64,000 bases of DNA from Rhodocyclus tenuis (GCF_014197755.1 NZ_JACIGE010000007.1:62001-126000); one strand, 5' to 3'. Shown: positions 34,129-43,796, counted from the first letter of the stretch. Program-made: numbers and translations. The notes: generated by a model from the letters alone, not told the origin.

Positions 34129-36579
34129 ATGAAAACCGACCCCCAACCGACCCCCGCCGCAGACGACGTCCTCTCTGGCCGTCCACACGCCGCAGCCGAC
34201 AGCGGCCTGAATCCCGACTCACTTCCCGCAAGCGCAGCCCCCCGCATCGCCGCCGAAGCATTGGCAACACTCGCCGCAGCCGAAGCACCTTCGGCGCCAC
34301 CCGCCAGCTGGGCGCGCGACATCAATGCACTGAGCCAATCGCTGCGCGACGGCGAAACGATATTCGGCTGGCTGGAAACCGACCTCGACGCCAGCCTTTG
34401 CTTTGTCTCGGGCATCGTCGTCCTCACCGACCGCCGCCTGCTGGCGCGCGGCATTGGCGACGCCGACTGGCAGCAGTGGCCGCTGGTCGCCGGACTGCGT
34501 CTGGCGCGCCGCGACCACGCCGGCGTCGGCAGTCTCGAACTCTTCGACGACAAAGCGCTGCTCGCGCGCTGGCGCTACACCTTGTCGGGCGACACCGCCG
34601 CCGGCCGCCTGATCGAGCAGTTCGGCCGCCGTCTGGCGGCGCTGCAGAGCGGCTGCCAGCCGGCGCCGCAGGAAGCGGCGCTGTGTCCACTGTGCGACAC
34701 ACTGCTGCTGCCAGGACAGGACGAATGTCCGAACTGCAACAAGGAAATCCTCTCGCCGCCGTCGACGTGGACGCTGTTCCGCCTGTGGCGCTTCGCGCAC
34801 CCCTATCGCGGCCAGCTGCTCGCCGGTTTCCTGCTGATGCTGGCGTCGACCGCGGCGACGCTGGTGCCGCCCTACCTGACCATGCCGCTGATGGACGAGG
34901 TGCTGATCCCATTCCAGAACGGCGCGCCGATCGACACGCACAAGGTCTATCTGCTGCTTGGCGGACTCTTCGCCGCGGCGATCGTTGCCTGGTCGCTCGG
35001 CTGGGCGAAGACCTACATCCTGGCGCTGGTCAGCGAACGCATCGGCGCCGACCTGCGCACGACCACCTACCAGCACCTGCAGACGCTCTCGCTCGAGTAC
35101 TTCGGCGGCAAGCGCACCGGCGACCTGATCACGCGCATCGGCTCGGAATCCGACCGCATCTGCGTCTTCCTCTCGCTGCATCTGCTCGACTTCGCCACCG
35201 ACGTGCTGATGATCGCGATGACCGCGGCCATCCTCATCTCGATCAACCCCTGGCTGGCGCTGGTCACCTTGGCGCCGCTGCCGTTCATCGCCTGGCTGAT
35301 CCACGTCGTACGCGACCGCCTGCGCTACGGCTTCGAGCAGATCGACCGCGTCTGGGCCGAGGTGACCAGCGTGCTCGCCGACACCATTCCCGGCATCCGC
35401 GTGGTCAAGGCCTTCGCCCAGGAAAAGCGTGAAGTGGCGCGCTTCCGCGAAGCCAACGCGCGCAATCTGGCGGTCAACGACCGGGTGAACAAGATCTGGT
35501 CGCTTTTCACGCCGACGGTGACGCTGATGACCGAAATCGGCCTGCTGATCGTCTGGGCCTTCGGCATCTGGCAAGTGTCGCAGGACGCGATCACCGTCGG
35601 TGTGCTGTCGGCCTTCCTCGCCTACATCGGCCGCTTCTACACGCGACTTGACTCGATGAGCCGCATCGTCTCGGTGACGCAGAAGGCCGCCGCCGGCGCC
35701 AAGCGCATCTTCGACGTGCTCGACCATGTCTCGAGCGTTCCGGAAACGACCAACCCGGTGCCGCTGCCGCAGCCCTTCGCCGGCAACATTTCGGTGCGCA
35801 AGGTCGGCTTCCGCTATGGCAACCGCACCGTTCTGCGCGACGTCGACCTCGACATCCACGCCGGCGAGATGATCGGTCTCGTTGGCCACTCGGGCTCGGG
35901 CAAGAGCACTCTGGTGAACCTGATCTGCCGCTTCTACGACGTCTCCGAAGGCTCGATCCGCATCGACGGCGTCGACCTCAGATCACTCTCGGTCGCCGAC
36001 TACCGGCGCAACATCGGTCTGGTGCTGCAGGAGCCTTTCCTCTTCTTCGGCACCATCGCCGACAACATCGCCTACGGCAAACCCGACGCCAGCCGCGCCG
36101 AAATCATCGCCGCCGCACGCGCCGCGCACGCGCACGAATTCATCCTGCGCCTGCCGCACGGCTACGACTCGCTGGTCGGCGAACGCGGCCAGGCGCTTTC
36201 CGGAGGCGAACGCCAGCGCATCTCGATCGCGCGCGCACTGCTGATCAACCCGCGCATCCTGATCCTCGACGAAGCGACGTCGTCGGTCGATACCGAAACC
36301 GAACTCGAAATCCAGGGCGCGCTGGAGAACCTGATCCGCGGCCGCACCACGATCGCCATCGCGCACCGCCTGTCGACACTGCGCCGCGCCGACCGGCTGG
36401 TCGTCCTCGACCGCGGCCGCATCGTCGAGGAAGGCCCGCACGACGACCTGATCGCACGCGAGGGCGCCTATTTCCGCCTGTACGAAGCGCAGACCAAGCA
36501 ACTCGAAGAACAGATCGCCGAAGCCGGCTGGGTCGTCGCCAGCACCGACCGGCGCACGCAACCGGCAGCGGCGGCCTGA
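34129..36579 (+). CDS. cyanophycin-associated ABC transporter (fused permease/ATPase) with zinc ribbon
   Basis: An 816-residue half-transporter with an N-terminal extension. Residues 1-180 hold a low-complexity start and a small domain resembling a PH-like/YdbS-type fold (ETDLDASLCFVSGIVVLTDRRLLARG). A zinc ribbon follows with C186, C189, C200 and C203. Then come a six-helix exporter-type membrane domain (about 225-520) and a nucleotide-binding domain with Walker A K592 in GHSGSGKST, signature LSGGERQR (690-697) and Walker B ILDEATSSVD with D714-E715. This is the layout of the ABC protein regularly found beside cyanophycin synthetases in betaproteobacteria; its substrate is not known. The next gene follows after 26 bases. 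ATG 34129 is chosen over the adjacent in-frame TTG. Confidence 0.86.
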   Translation: MKTDPQPTPAADDVLSGRPHAAADSGLNPDSLPASAAPRIAAEALATLAAAEAPSAPPASWARDINALSQSLRDGETIFGWLETDLDASLCFVSGIVVLTDRRLLARGIGDADWQQWPLVAGLRLARRDHAGVGSLELFDDKALLARWRYTLSGDTAAGRLIEQFGRRLAALQSGCQPAPQEAALCPLCDTLLLPGQDECPNCNKEILSPPSTWTLFRLWRFAHPYRGQLLAGFLLMLASTAATLVPPYLTMPLMDEVLIPFQNGAPIDTHKVYLLLGGLFAAAIVAWSLGWAKTYILALVSERIGADLRTTTYQHLQTLSLEYFGGKRTGDLITRIGSESDRICVFLSLHLLDFATDVLMIAMTAAILISINPWLALVTLAPLPFIAWLIHVVRDRLRYGFEQIDRVWAEVTSVLADTIPGIRVVKAFAQEKREVARFREANARNLAVNDRVNKIWSLFTPTVTLMTEIGLLIVWAFGIWQVSQDAITVGVLSAFLAYIGRFYTRLDSMSRIVSVTQKAAAGAKRIFDVLDHVSSVPETTNPVPLPQPFAGNISVRKVGFRYGNRTVLRDVDLDIHAGEMIGLVGHSGSGKSTLVNLICRFYDVSEGSIRIDGVDLRSLSVADYRRNIGLVLQEPFLFFGTIADNIAYGKPDASRAEIIAAARAAHAHEFILRLPHGYDSLVGERGQALSGGERQRISIARALLINPRILILDEATSSVDTETELEIQGALENLIRGRTTIAIAHRLSTLRRADRLVVLDRGRIVEEGPHDDLIAREGAYFRLYEAQTKQLEEQIAEAGWVVASTDRRTQPAAAA

Positions 36580-36605
36580 AGCCGCGCTGCCCCGGAGAAT
36601 TGATC

Positions 36606-37127
36606 TTGAGCGACAACATCCCCGCCACCTCTACCGTTGCCACAGCGGCCAGCACTGCCGCCGGCGCCGCGTTCGCGCTGCGCCGCGACAGCTTCGGCCT
36701 GCTGGTCTATGCCGGCGCCGACGGCGTCGAGCACACCGGCGTCGTACCGGTGCGCGCCTTTCCCATTTCCGCACCGGCCGATGGCGTGGCGCTGATCAAC
36801 GCCGAAGGGCACGAACTGCTGTGGATCGAACAGCTCGCTGCGCTACCCGTCGAACTCTGCGCGCTAATCAACGAAGAACTCGCCAACCGCGAACTGATCC
36901 CCGAAATCCGCAGCGTCAGGAGCGTCAGCAGCTTCGCCACGCCGAGCGTCTGGCGCATCGCAACCGACCGCGGCGAAACCGAGATCGTGCTGCGCAGCGA
37001 AGACGACATCCGCCGCTTGGCATCGCCGGCGCTGCTGATCGCCGACGCGCATGGCCTGCACTTCCTGATCCGCGACCGCTACGCGCTCGACGCCCACAGC
37101 CGCAAGCTGCTCGACCGTTTTCTGTGA
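36606..37127 (+). CDS. DUF1854 protein associated with cyanophycin genes
   Basis: A 173-residue soluble protein matching the DUF1854 family, which accompanies the ABC transporter and cphA genes in other betaproteobacteria. After a low-complexity Ala/Thr start, the core has FGLLVYAGADGVEHTGVVPVRAFPISAPADGVALI, GHELLWIEQLAALP, a charged helix (ELANRELIPEIRSVRSVSS) and TPSVWRIATDRGETEIVLRSEDDIRRL, then GLHFLIRDRYALD. No enzymatic motif is evident. TTG at 36606 is selected because GGAG (36594-36597) sits 8 bases before it; TTG at 36600 would be too close. It forms a two-gene unit with the ABC gene, ended by an intrinsic terminator. Confidence 0.8.
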   Translation: MSDNIPATSTVATAASTAAGAAFALRRDSFGLLVYAGADGVEHTGVVPVRAFPISAPADGVALINAEGHELLWIEQLAALPVELCALINEELANRELIPEIRSVRSVSSFATPSVWRIATDRGETEIVLRSEDDIRRLASPALLIADAHGLHFLIRDRYALDAHSRKLLDRFL

Positions 37128-37141
37128 TGCGCGAAGGCCGC

Positions 37142-37191
37142 TCCGGTAAACGCTTGTGCGCTGTCGCAGCGCTTGCCGGACGGGCTTTTTT
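37142..37191 (+). terminator. intrinsic terminator after the DUF1854 gene
   Basis: A 12-base stem (37142-37153 with 37169-37180; one wobble and one mismatch) encloses a 15-base loop, followed within a few bases by a run of six T (37186-37191). It begins 14 bases after the DUF1854 stop and separates that operon from cphA'. Confidence 0.7.
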
Positions 37192-37345
37192 CACTGCCGC
37201 GTCAGCCGTCACCGGCAAAGCGCGTTAATCTCGCAAGCGTCGCGGCCCTTGTCACCGCCTTTTAGCCAGCCCCTTCACCAACCCGCGTGCGTCCGCGCAG
37301 ACCTTCACTTTCTCCGCACCGACGCCTGCCGTCACTGACGAAGCC

Positions 37346-39499
37346 ATGAAAGACATCAAGATTCTCGAAATCCGCCACTTGCGCGGACCGAACATGTGGA
37401 CCTACCGGCCGGTACTCGAAGCACTGGTCGACATCGACGAGCTCGAAGACTTCCCGTCGAACCTGATTCCCGGCTTCTACGAGCGGCTGTCGGCGGCGCT
37501 GCCCTCGCTGATCGAGCATCGCTGCAGCTACGGCGAGCGCGGCGGCTTCCTGCGCCGCGTCAAGGAAGGCACTTGGCCGTGCCACATCCTCGAACACTGC
37601 ACGCTTGAACTGCAGAACCTCGCCGGCATGCCCGGCGGCTTCGGCAAGGCGCGCGAAATCGAGAAGCGCGGCGTGTACAAGGTCGTCGTCCGCGCCTGGC
37701 ACGAAGCGGTGACGCGCGCCGCGCTGTACTCGGCACGCGAGCTGATCATGGCGATGATCGAGGATCGCCCCTTCGACGTCGATGCCGCCGTCGACCGCCT
37801 GCGCGACCTCGTCGACCGCCACTGTCTCGGCCCGTCGACGGCGTCGATCGTCGACGCCGCCGACGACCGCAACATCCCGGCGATCCGCCTGCTGGCGCGA
37901 GGCAATCTGGTGCAGCTCGGCTACGGCGCACGCAGCCGGCGCATCTGGACCGCCGAAACCGACCGCACCGGCGCCATCGCCGAAACGATCTCGCGCGACA
38001 AGGACCTGACCAAGACGCTGCTCGCCTCCTGCGGCGTGCCGGTTCCCGAAGGCCGCCTAGTCGACAGCGCCGAGGACGCGTGGGACGCGGCCGAAGACAT
38101 CGGCCTGCCGGTGGTGGTGAAACCGTACGACGGCAATCACGGCCGCGGCGTCTTCATCGAACTGACCAAACGCGAAGAGGTCGAGTCGGCGTACAAGATC
38201 GCGCTCGAGGAAGGCAGCGGCGTCATCGTCGAGCGCTGTATCCACGGTGCCGAATATCGTCTGCTCGTCGTCGGCAGCCATCTGGTCGCCGCCAACCGCA
38301 GCGACATGGTCTCGGTGACCGGCGACGGCCGGCAGACGATCGTTGAACTGATCGCCAGCCAGATCAACTCCGATCCGCGCCGCGGCAGCACCGAAGATCA
38401 TCCGCTCAACATCATCCGCATCGACACGGCGGCGCGCATGGAACTGGCGCGGCAGGGCTTCGACGAAAGCTCGGTGCCGCCGGCGGGACAGGAAGTGCTG
38501 ATCCAGCGCAACGGCAACCACGCCTTCGACGTCACCGACGAGGTACATCCCGACGTCGCCGCGGCCGCGACGCTCGCCGCGCGCATCGTCGGTCTCGACA
38601 TCGCCGGCATCGACCTCGTCTGCCGCGACATTTCGCGGCCGCTCGCCGAACAGGGCGGCGCCATCGTCGAGGTCAACGCCGGCCCGAGCCTCTTGATGCA
38701 CCTGAAACCCGCCGTCGGCAAACCGCGCCCGGTCGGTGAAGCGATCGTCGAGCACCTGTTCCCCAACGAAGACGATGGCCGCATTCCGCTGGTCGGCATC
38801 ACCGGCAGCCGCGGCAAGACGCCGGTGGCACGCATCGTCGCCAGCCTGCTCTCGCTTTCCGGCAAATGCACCGGACTGGCGTGCAGCGAAGGCCTGTTCA
38901 TCGATCGCCGCCAGGTCGAAGCCGGTGACCGTACCGGCTGGGAAGCCGGCAACCGCATGCTGATCAATCGTTCAGTCGAAGCCGCCGTGTTCGAGAACGG
39001 TGCCGACGCCATCCTCGCCGAAGGACTCGCCTACGACCGCTGCCAGGTCGCCGTCGTCACCAACATCGACCCGGCGCTGCACCTCGGCCGTTTCCACATC
39101 GACAGCGAGGAAAAGGTGTTCAACGTGTTGCGCACGCAGGTCGACGTCGTCCTCAAGGGCGGCGCGACGGTGCTCAACGCCGCCGACCCGCGCGTCGTCG
39201 CCATGGCCGAACTCTCCGACGGCGAAGTCATCTGGTTCGCCCGCGACGCCAGCCTGCCGCTCGTCGCCGAACATCGCGCCAAGGGCGGCCGCGCGGTGCT
39301 GCTTGACAATGCGCGCATCGTTCTCGCGCAAGGCGGAACAGCGGCGCCGCTGCTCGCCGTCAGCGACGTGCCGCTGCTCGCCGGCGCCGGCGATGCAGCA
39401 CAGATCGACAACCTGCTCGCCGCCGTCGCCGCGGCGTGGGCACTCGACATCCCGACCGACATCATCCGCACCGGCGTCGAGACCTTCGACGTGATCTAG
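37346..39499 (+). CDS. truncated cyanophycin synthetase paralogue (CphA')
   Basis: A 717-residue cyanophycin-synthetase-family protein. It has the N-terminal domain (ILEIRHLRGPNMWTYRP), the ATP-grasp domain (about residues 215-475; DKDLTKTLLASCGVPVPEG, VVVKPYDGNHGRGV, AIVEVNAGPSLLMHLKP) and the Mur-ligase central domain. It stops before the Mur C-terminal domain, being about 140 residues shorter than its neighbour. The Mur P-loop reads GITGSRGKTPV with K491, against GTNGKTTT in CphA. In betaproteobacteria such a second gene next to cphA is called cphA'; cyanobacterial CphA2 is also shortened and joins beta-Asp-Arg dipeptides. Whether this one does so is unknown. It is followed by cphA after 60 bases. 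Confidence 0.88.
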   Translation: MKDIKILEIRHLRGPNMWTYRPVLEALVDIDELEDFPSNLIPGFYERLSAALPSLIEHRCSYGERGGFLRRVKEGTWPCHILEHCTLELQNLAGMPGGFGKAREIEKRGVYKVVVRAWHEAVTRAALYSARELIMAMIEDRPFDVDAAVDRLRDLVDRHCLGPSTASIVDAADDRNIPAIRLLARGNLVQLGYGARSRRIWTAETDRTGAIAETISRDKDLTKTLLASCGVPVPEGRLVDSAEDAWDAAEDIGLPVVVKPYDGNHGRGVFIELTKREEVESAYKIALEEGSGVIVERCIHGAEYRLLVVGSHLVAANRSDMVSVTGDGRQTIVELIASQINSDPRRGSTEDHPLNIIRIDTAARMELARQGFDESSVPPAGQEVLIQRNGNHAFDVTDEVHPDVAAAATLAARIVGLDIAGIDLVCRDISRPLAEQGGAIVEVNAGPSLLMHLKPAVGKPRPVGEAIVEHLFPNEDDGRIPLVGITGSRGKTPVARIVASLLSLSGKCTGLACSEGLFIDRRQVEAGDRTGWEAGNRMLINRSVEAAVFENGADAILAEGLAYDRCQVAVVTNIDPALHLGRFHIDSEEKVFNVLRTQVDVVLKGGATVLNAADPRVVAMAELSDGEVIWFARDASLPLVAEHRAKGGRAVLLDNARIVLAQGGTAAPLLAVSDVPLLAGAGDAAQIDNLLAAVAAAWALDIPTDIIRTGVETFDVI

Positions 39500-39559
39500 A
39501 CACACCGGCGCCGCAGCCCTGCCGGCGGCGCCCCTTTTCGAGCCTGAGGAAGAGCGTTC

Positions 39560-42133
39560 ATGGAAGTTTCCCGCATCCGCGCGCTGCGCGGTCCCAACCT
39601 GTGGAGCCGGCACACGGCAATCGAAGGCATCGTCTCGTGCAGCGAAGAGGAACGCAGCCTCGCGCAATTGCCCGGTTTTGAAACCCGGCTACGCGAACGT
39701 TTTCCCGAGATCGCACTGCTGCAACCGTCGAGCCAGCAGGAAACCGTGGCCATGGCGCACGCGCTCGAATTCGCCGCGCTCGGTCTGCAGGCGCAGGCCG
39801 GTTGCCCGGTGACCTTCAGCCGCACGACGGCGACGATCGAAGCCGGCATCTATCAGGTGGTCGTCGAATACAGCGAGGAAGCCGTCGGCCGCCTGGCTTT
39901 CGACCTCGCGCTCGAACTGTGTCGCGCCGCCGCTGCCGATACGCCCTTCGATCTCGACGACGCGCTGGCACGCCTGCGCGAGCTTGACGAAGACATCCGC
40001 CTCGGCCCGAGCACCGGTTCGATCGTCTATGCCGGCGTCGCCCGCGGCATCCCCTTCCGCCGCCTGACCGAGGGCAGCCTGGTGCAGTTCGGCTGGGGCA
40101 GCAAGCAGCGGCGCATCCAGGCCGCCGAAACCGACGGCACCAGCGCCGTTGCCGAAGCGATCGCGCAGGACAAGGATCTGACCAAGATGCTGCTGCGCGC
40201 CGCCGGCGTGCCGGTACCGACCGGCCGCCCGGTCGATGACGCCGCCGACGCCTGGGTCGCCGCACAGGAAATCGGCGGCGCCGTCGTCGTCAAGCCGCAG
40301 GACGGCAATCAGGGCAAGGGCATTTCGGTCAACCTGACGACGCGCGAACAGGTCGAAGCCGCCTACGCCATTGCCGCCGAAGTCAGCGACGAGGTGCTGG
40401 TCGAACGCTATCTGCCGGGTCACGACTACCGCGCGCTGGTCATCGGCAGCAAGCTCGTTGCCGTGGCGCGTCGCGAGCCACCGCAGGTGGTCGGCGACGG
40501 CGTGCAATCGGTGCGCGAACTCGTCGACCAGGTCAACCGCGACCCACGTCGCGGCAGCGGTCACGCCACTTCGCTGACCAAGATCCGCTTCGACGACATC
40601 GCGCTGGCGCGGCTCGCCGAACAGGGAATGAGCGCCGACACGGTACCGGCGCGCGGTGTGCGCGTCGTCCTGCGCAACAACGCCAACCTGTCGACCGGCG
40701 GTACCGCCACCGACGTCACCGACGATGTCCATCCCGAATTCGCGTCACGCGCCGTCGCCGCAGCAAAGACCATCGGTCTCGACATCTGCGGTATCGACAT
40801 CGTCTGCGAAAACGTGCTGCGCCCGCTCGAAGACCAGGGCGGCGGCATCGTCGAAGTGAACGCCGCGCCGGGCCTGCGCATGCACCTGCAGCCCTCGTAC
40901 GGCAAGGGCCGCGCCGTCGGCGAGGCGATCATCGGCAACATGTTCGCCGACGGCGACAACGCACGCATTCCGGTCGTTGCCGTCGCCGGCACCAACGGCA
41001 AGACGACGACGGTGCGCCTGATCGCCCACCTGATGGCGCAACGCGGCTGGCGCATGGGAATGACCACCACCGACGGCGTCATCATCAACGGCCGGCTGAT
41101 CGACACCGGCGACTGCAGCGGCCCGAAGAGCGCGCGCAACGTGCTCATGCACCCTGATGTCGATGCCGCCGTTTTCGAGACGGCGCGTGGCGGCGTACTG
41201 CGCGAGGGACTCGGCTTCGACCGCTGCAACGTCGCCGTCGTCACCAACATCGGCAAGGGCGACCACCTCGGCCTCTCCTACATCAGCACGGTCGAGGACC
41301 TGTCGGTGGTCAAGCGCGTGATCGTGCAGAACGTGACTCCCGATACCGGCGTCGCCGTGCTCAATGCCGCCGACCCGATGGTCGCGGCGATGGCCGAAGC
41401 CTGCCCGGGCACCGTCACCTTCTTCGCCGCCGACCGCAACCTGCCGGTGATGGCCAAGCATCGCGCACAGGGCCGCCGTGCCGTCTGGCTTGATGGCGAC
41501 GCCATCGTCAGTTGCGAACAGCGACGCGAAGAGCGCTACCTGCTCGCCGCCATCCCGCTCACCGCCGGTGGCACGCTCGGCTTCCAGATCGAAAACACGA
41601 TGGCGGCAATCGCCGCCGCGCGCGCCATCGGCCTTGAGCCGGCGCTGATCCGCCAGGGCCTGCAGACCTTCGTCAGCGATGTCGACACCGCGCCGGGCCG
41701 TTTCAACGTCTTCCAGTACCGCGGCGCGACGCTGATCGCCGACTATGGCCACAACCCCGACGCCATCGCCGCGCTGGTCCGCGCCATCGACACCATGCCG
41801 GCGCAAAAGCGCTCGGTGGTTATCAGCGGCGCCGGCGACCGGCGCGACGAGGACATCCGTCAGCAGACCGAAATCCTAGGCGACGCCTTCGACGAGGTCA
41901 TCCTTTACCAGGATCAGTGCCAGCGCGGTCGCGCCGACGGCGAGGTGCTGGCGCTGCTGCGCGAAGGCCTCATCAACGCGCGGCGGACGAGCAAGGTGCT
42001 TGAGCTGCGCGGCGAATTCCTTGCCATCGACACGGCGCTGGCCGCGCTGAATCCCGGCGACCTGTGCCTGATCCTGATCGACCAGGTCGATGAAGCGCTG
42101 GCGCATATCGCCCGCCGCATCAGCGAGGCTTGA
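39560..42133 (+). CDS. cphA: cyanophycin synthetase
   Basis: An 857-residue full-length CphA, which polymerises Asp and Arg into cyanophycin, a nitrogen and carbon reserve, using two ATP per Asp-Arg unit. The N-terminal domain (VSRIRALRGPNLWSRHTAIEG) is followed by ATP-grasp (about residues 210-470; DKDLTKMLLRAAGVPVPTGRP, VVVKPQDGNQGKGISVNL, GGIVEVNAAPGLRMHLQP). The Mur-ligase part has the P-loop VAGTNGKTTTVRL (K481) and the conserved DTGDCSGPKSARNVLMHP, and its complete C-terminal domain contains ADYGHNPDAIAAL and SGAGDRRDEDI. GAGGAAG lies before the ATG. No cyanophycinase or isoaspartyl dipeptidase gene is in the window. The copper gene block starts 13 bases after its stop. Confidence 0.96.
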   Translation: MEVSRIRALRGPNLWSRHTAIEGIVSCSEEERSLAQLPGFETRLRERFPEIALLQPSSQQETVAMAHALEFAALGLQAQAGCPVTFSRTTATIEAGIYQVVVEYSEEAVGRLAFDLALELCRAAAADTPFDLDDALARLRELDEDIRLGPSTGSIVYAGVARGIPFRRLTEGSLVQFGWGSKQRRIQAAETDGTSAVAEAIAQDKDLTKMLLRAAGVPVPTGRPVDDAADAWVAAQEIGGAVVVKPQDGNQGKGISVNLTTREQVEAAYAIAAEVSDEVLVERYLPGHDYRALVIGSKLVAVARREPPQVVGDGVQSVRELVDQVNRDPRRGSGHATSLTKIRFDDIALARLAEQGMSADTVPARGVRVVLRNNANLSTGGTATDVTDDVHPEFASRAVAAAKTIGLDICGIDIVCENVLRPLEDQGGGIVEVNAAPGLRMHLQPSYGKGRAVGEAIIGNMFADGDNARIPVVAVAGTNGKTTTVRLIAHLMAQRGWRMGMTTTDGVIINGRLIDTGDCSGPKSARNVLMHPDVDAAVFETARGGVLREGLGFDRCNVAVVTNIGKGDHLGLSYISTVEDLSVVKRVIVQNVTPDTGVAVLNAADPMVAAMAEACPGTVTFFAADRNLPVMAKHRAQGRRAVWLDGDAIVSCEQRREERYLLAAIPLTAGGTLGFQIENTMAAIAAARAIGLEPALIRQGLQTFVSDVDTAPGRFNVFQYRGATLIADYGHNPDAIAALVRAIDTMPAQKRSVVISGAGDRRDEDIRQQTEILGDAFDEVILYQDQCQRGRADGEVLALLREGLINARRTSKVLELRGEFLAIDTALAALNPGDLCLILIDQVDEALAHIARRISEA

Positions 42134-42146
42134 GCCGCCGCAGCCG

Positions 42147-43214
42147 ATGAAAAGGAACGCACTGAGCGATGCCGCGCTGGCGGTGGCGCTGGTTGCCCTC
42201 GTCGGCGGCGGCGCCTGGCTCGCGCCGCAGCTGCTCAAGGGTGATGCAGCGCCCGACAAGCTGCCGACGCCGGCCTGCGACATCAACGCCGCCAGCTGCC
42301 GCGTCGCACTGCCCGACGGCGGCAGCGTCGAACTGTCGATCACGCCGCGGCCGATCCCGACGCTGACGCCGCTCGCCGTCACCGCCGACGTCAGCGGCAG
42401 CAGCATGCGCGCGCTGGCGCTCGACCTTGCCGGTGTCGACATGGACATGGGGCCGAACCGGGCAGCGCTCGTTCCCTTGCCCGACCAGCCCGAGCGTTTT
42501 TCCGGCAGCACACAGCTGCCGATCTGCAGCACCGGCCAGATGCTGTGGCAGGCAACGCTGCAACTCGCGGACGCGCGCGGCGGGCGTCACGATGTCGCCT
42601 TCCGCTTCACCCCCGACGGCGAAGCCTGCGCGCCGGAAGACGCGGCGGCGGCCGCCGCAACGCCCGCGGCGACAGGCGCTGGCACCGCCGGCAGCAAGAC
42701 GGCGGTCCCGGCAACGGACCTCGCCCCGCAGCCCACCGACTTCACGCTGAGCAGCGCCGACGGCCCGGTCTCGCTACGCGACTTCCGTGGCAAGCTGGTC
42801 CTGCTCTACTTCGGTTACACCTTCTGCCCCGACGTCTGCCCGACCGCGCTGACGACGCTGGCGCAGGCGATGAAACAGCTTTCGCCCGAAGAGAAACGGC
42901 GCGTGCAGGTGATCTTCGTCAGCGTCGATCCACCGCGCGATACGCCGCAGCACCTCAAGGAATACCTCGCCTTCTTTGACCCCGCTTTCGTCGGCGTCAC
43001 CGGCAGCGCCGCCGAGATCGCCGCCGCCGCGCGTTCCTGGGGCGTCTATTACGCGGCGCAAGCACCGGACGCCAGTGGCCGCTATAGTATCGACCACAGC
43101 GCCTTCACCGCGCTGGTCGCCAGCAACGGCAAACTGGTGATGCGCCTGCCACATGCCAGCACACCCGCCGATATCGCCGTGCGCCTGCGCGCGCTGCTCA
43201 ACCAACCGCGCTAG
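42147..43214 (+). CDS. SCO1/SenC copper protein with an extra N-terminal domain
   Basis: A 355-residue exported or membrane-anchored protein. One N-terminal hydrophobic helix (about residues 8-25) is followed by an extra domain of about 150 residues with beta-strand character and cysteines (PACDINAASC, LPICSTG) plus MDMGPNRAALVPL, reminiscent of FixH/YtkA-type copper-related domains. An Ala/Thr-rich linker (about 170-195) leads to a SCO domain with FGYTFCPDVCPT (C227, C231) and H317 in SIDHSAF, the three copper ligands. SCO proteins deliver copper to the CuA site of cytochrome oxidase or act as thiol oxidoreductases. It precedes two PCu(A)C genes, which supports copper delivery. Start at ATG 42147 puts the helix at the N-terminus. 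Confidence 0.85.
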   Translation: MKRNALSDAALAVALVALVGGGAWLAPQLLKGDAAPDKLPTPACDINAASCRVALPDGGSVELSITPRPIPTLTPLAVTADVSGSSMRALALDLAGVDMDMGPNRAALVPLPDQPERFSGSTQLPICSTGQMLWQATLQLADARGGRHDVAFRFTPDGEACAPEDAAAAAATPAATGAGTAGSKTAVPATDLAPQPTDFTLSSADGPVSLRDFRGKLVLLYFGYTFCPDVCPTALTTLAQAMKQLSPEEKRRVQVIFVSVDPPRDTPQHLKEYLAFFDPAFVGVTGSAAEIAAAARSWGVYYAAQAPDASGRYSIDHSAFTALVASNGKLVMRLPHASTPADIAVRLRALLNQPR

Positions 43215-43253
43215 ATAGGCCCCCGAAACACTCAAACCACGAAAGGAACTCGC

Positions 43254-43796
43254 ATGCGCACCGTTCGCCAAAGCCGCTCACCGTTCGCCCGACTCATCCC
43301 CGGACTGCTCGCCCTCGCGCTGCCCTGTGCCTTCGCCAGCCTGCCGGCGCAGGCGGCCGACGACGCTGCGCATGCGCAGCATGCCAGTGGCGCGACGATC
43401 AGCGTCGTCGATCCCTACGTCCGCCTGTCGCCGCCGGCGGCCGTGGCAACGGGCGCCTTCATGGTCTTGCGCAACGACAGCGACAGCCCGCGCCGCCTGG
43501 TCCGTGCCGAAAGCACTGCGGCCAAGACCGTCGAACTGCATAACCACATCGACGAGAACGGCGTGATGAAGATGCGCGCGGTCAAGGACATCGAGATTCC
43601 GGCAAAAGGCAGCGCAACGCTCAAGCCGGGCAGCTACCACGTGATGCTGATCGACCTGACGGCCCCCCTGAAGGAAGGTGAGCGCCTGCCGATCACCCTG
43701 CGCTTCGACGATGGCAGCACGCAAACCATTGCGGCGCCGGTACGCAGCATCGCCTCGACCATGGCGCCGATGCCGCACGGCAACATGCAGCACTGA
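43254..43796 (+). CDS. PCu(A)C-type periplasmic copper chaperone
   Basis: A 180-residue protein with a signal peptide (LIPGLLALALPCAFASLPAQAA) and one PCu(A)C domain. The Met/His copper-binding pattern is visible: AFMVLRND, VELHNHIDENGVMKMR and GSYHVMLIDL. Extra His/Met-rich ends (AAHAQHASG near the start; APMPHGNMQH at the end) may add Cu(I) or Cu(II) sites. These proteins hand Cu(I) to the CuA centre of cytochrome oxidase together with SCO. A good AAAGGAA ribosome site precedes the ATG. It sits between the SCO gene and a second PCu(A)C gene in the same direction. Confidence 0.9.
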   Translation: MRTVRQSRSPFARLIPGLLALALPCAFASLPAQAADDAAHAQHASGATISVVDPYVRLSPPAAVATGAFMVLRNDSDSPRRLVRAESTAAKTVELHNHIDENGVMKMRAVKDIEIPAKGSATLKPGSYHVMLIDLTAPLKEGERLPITLRFDDGSTQTIAAPVRSIASTMAPMPHGNMQH

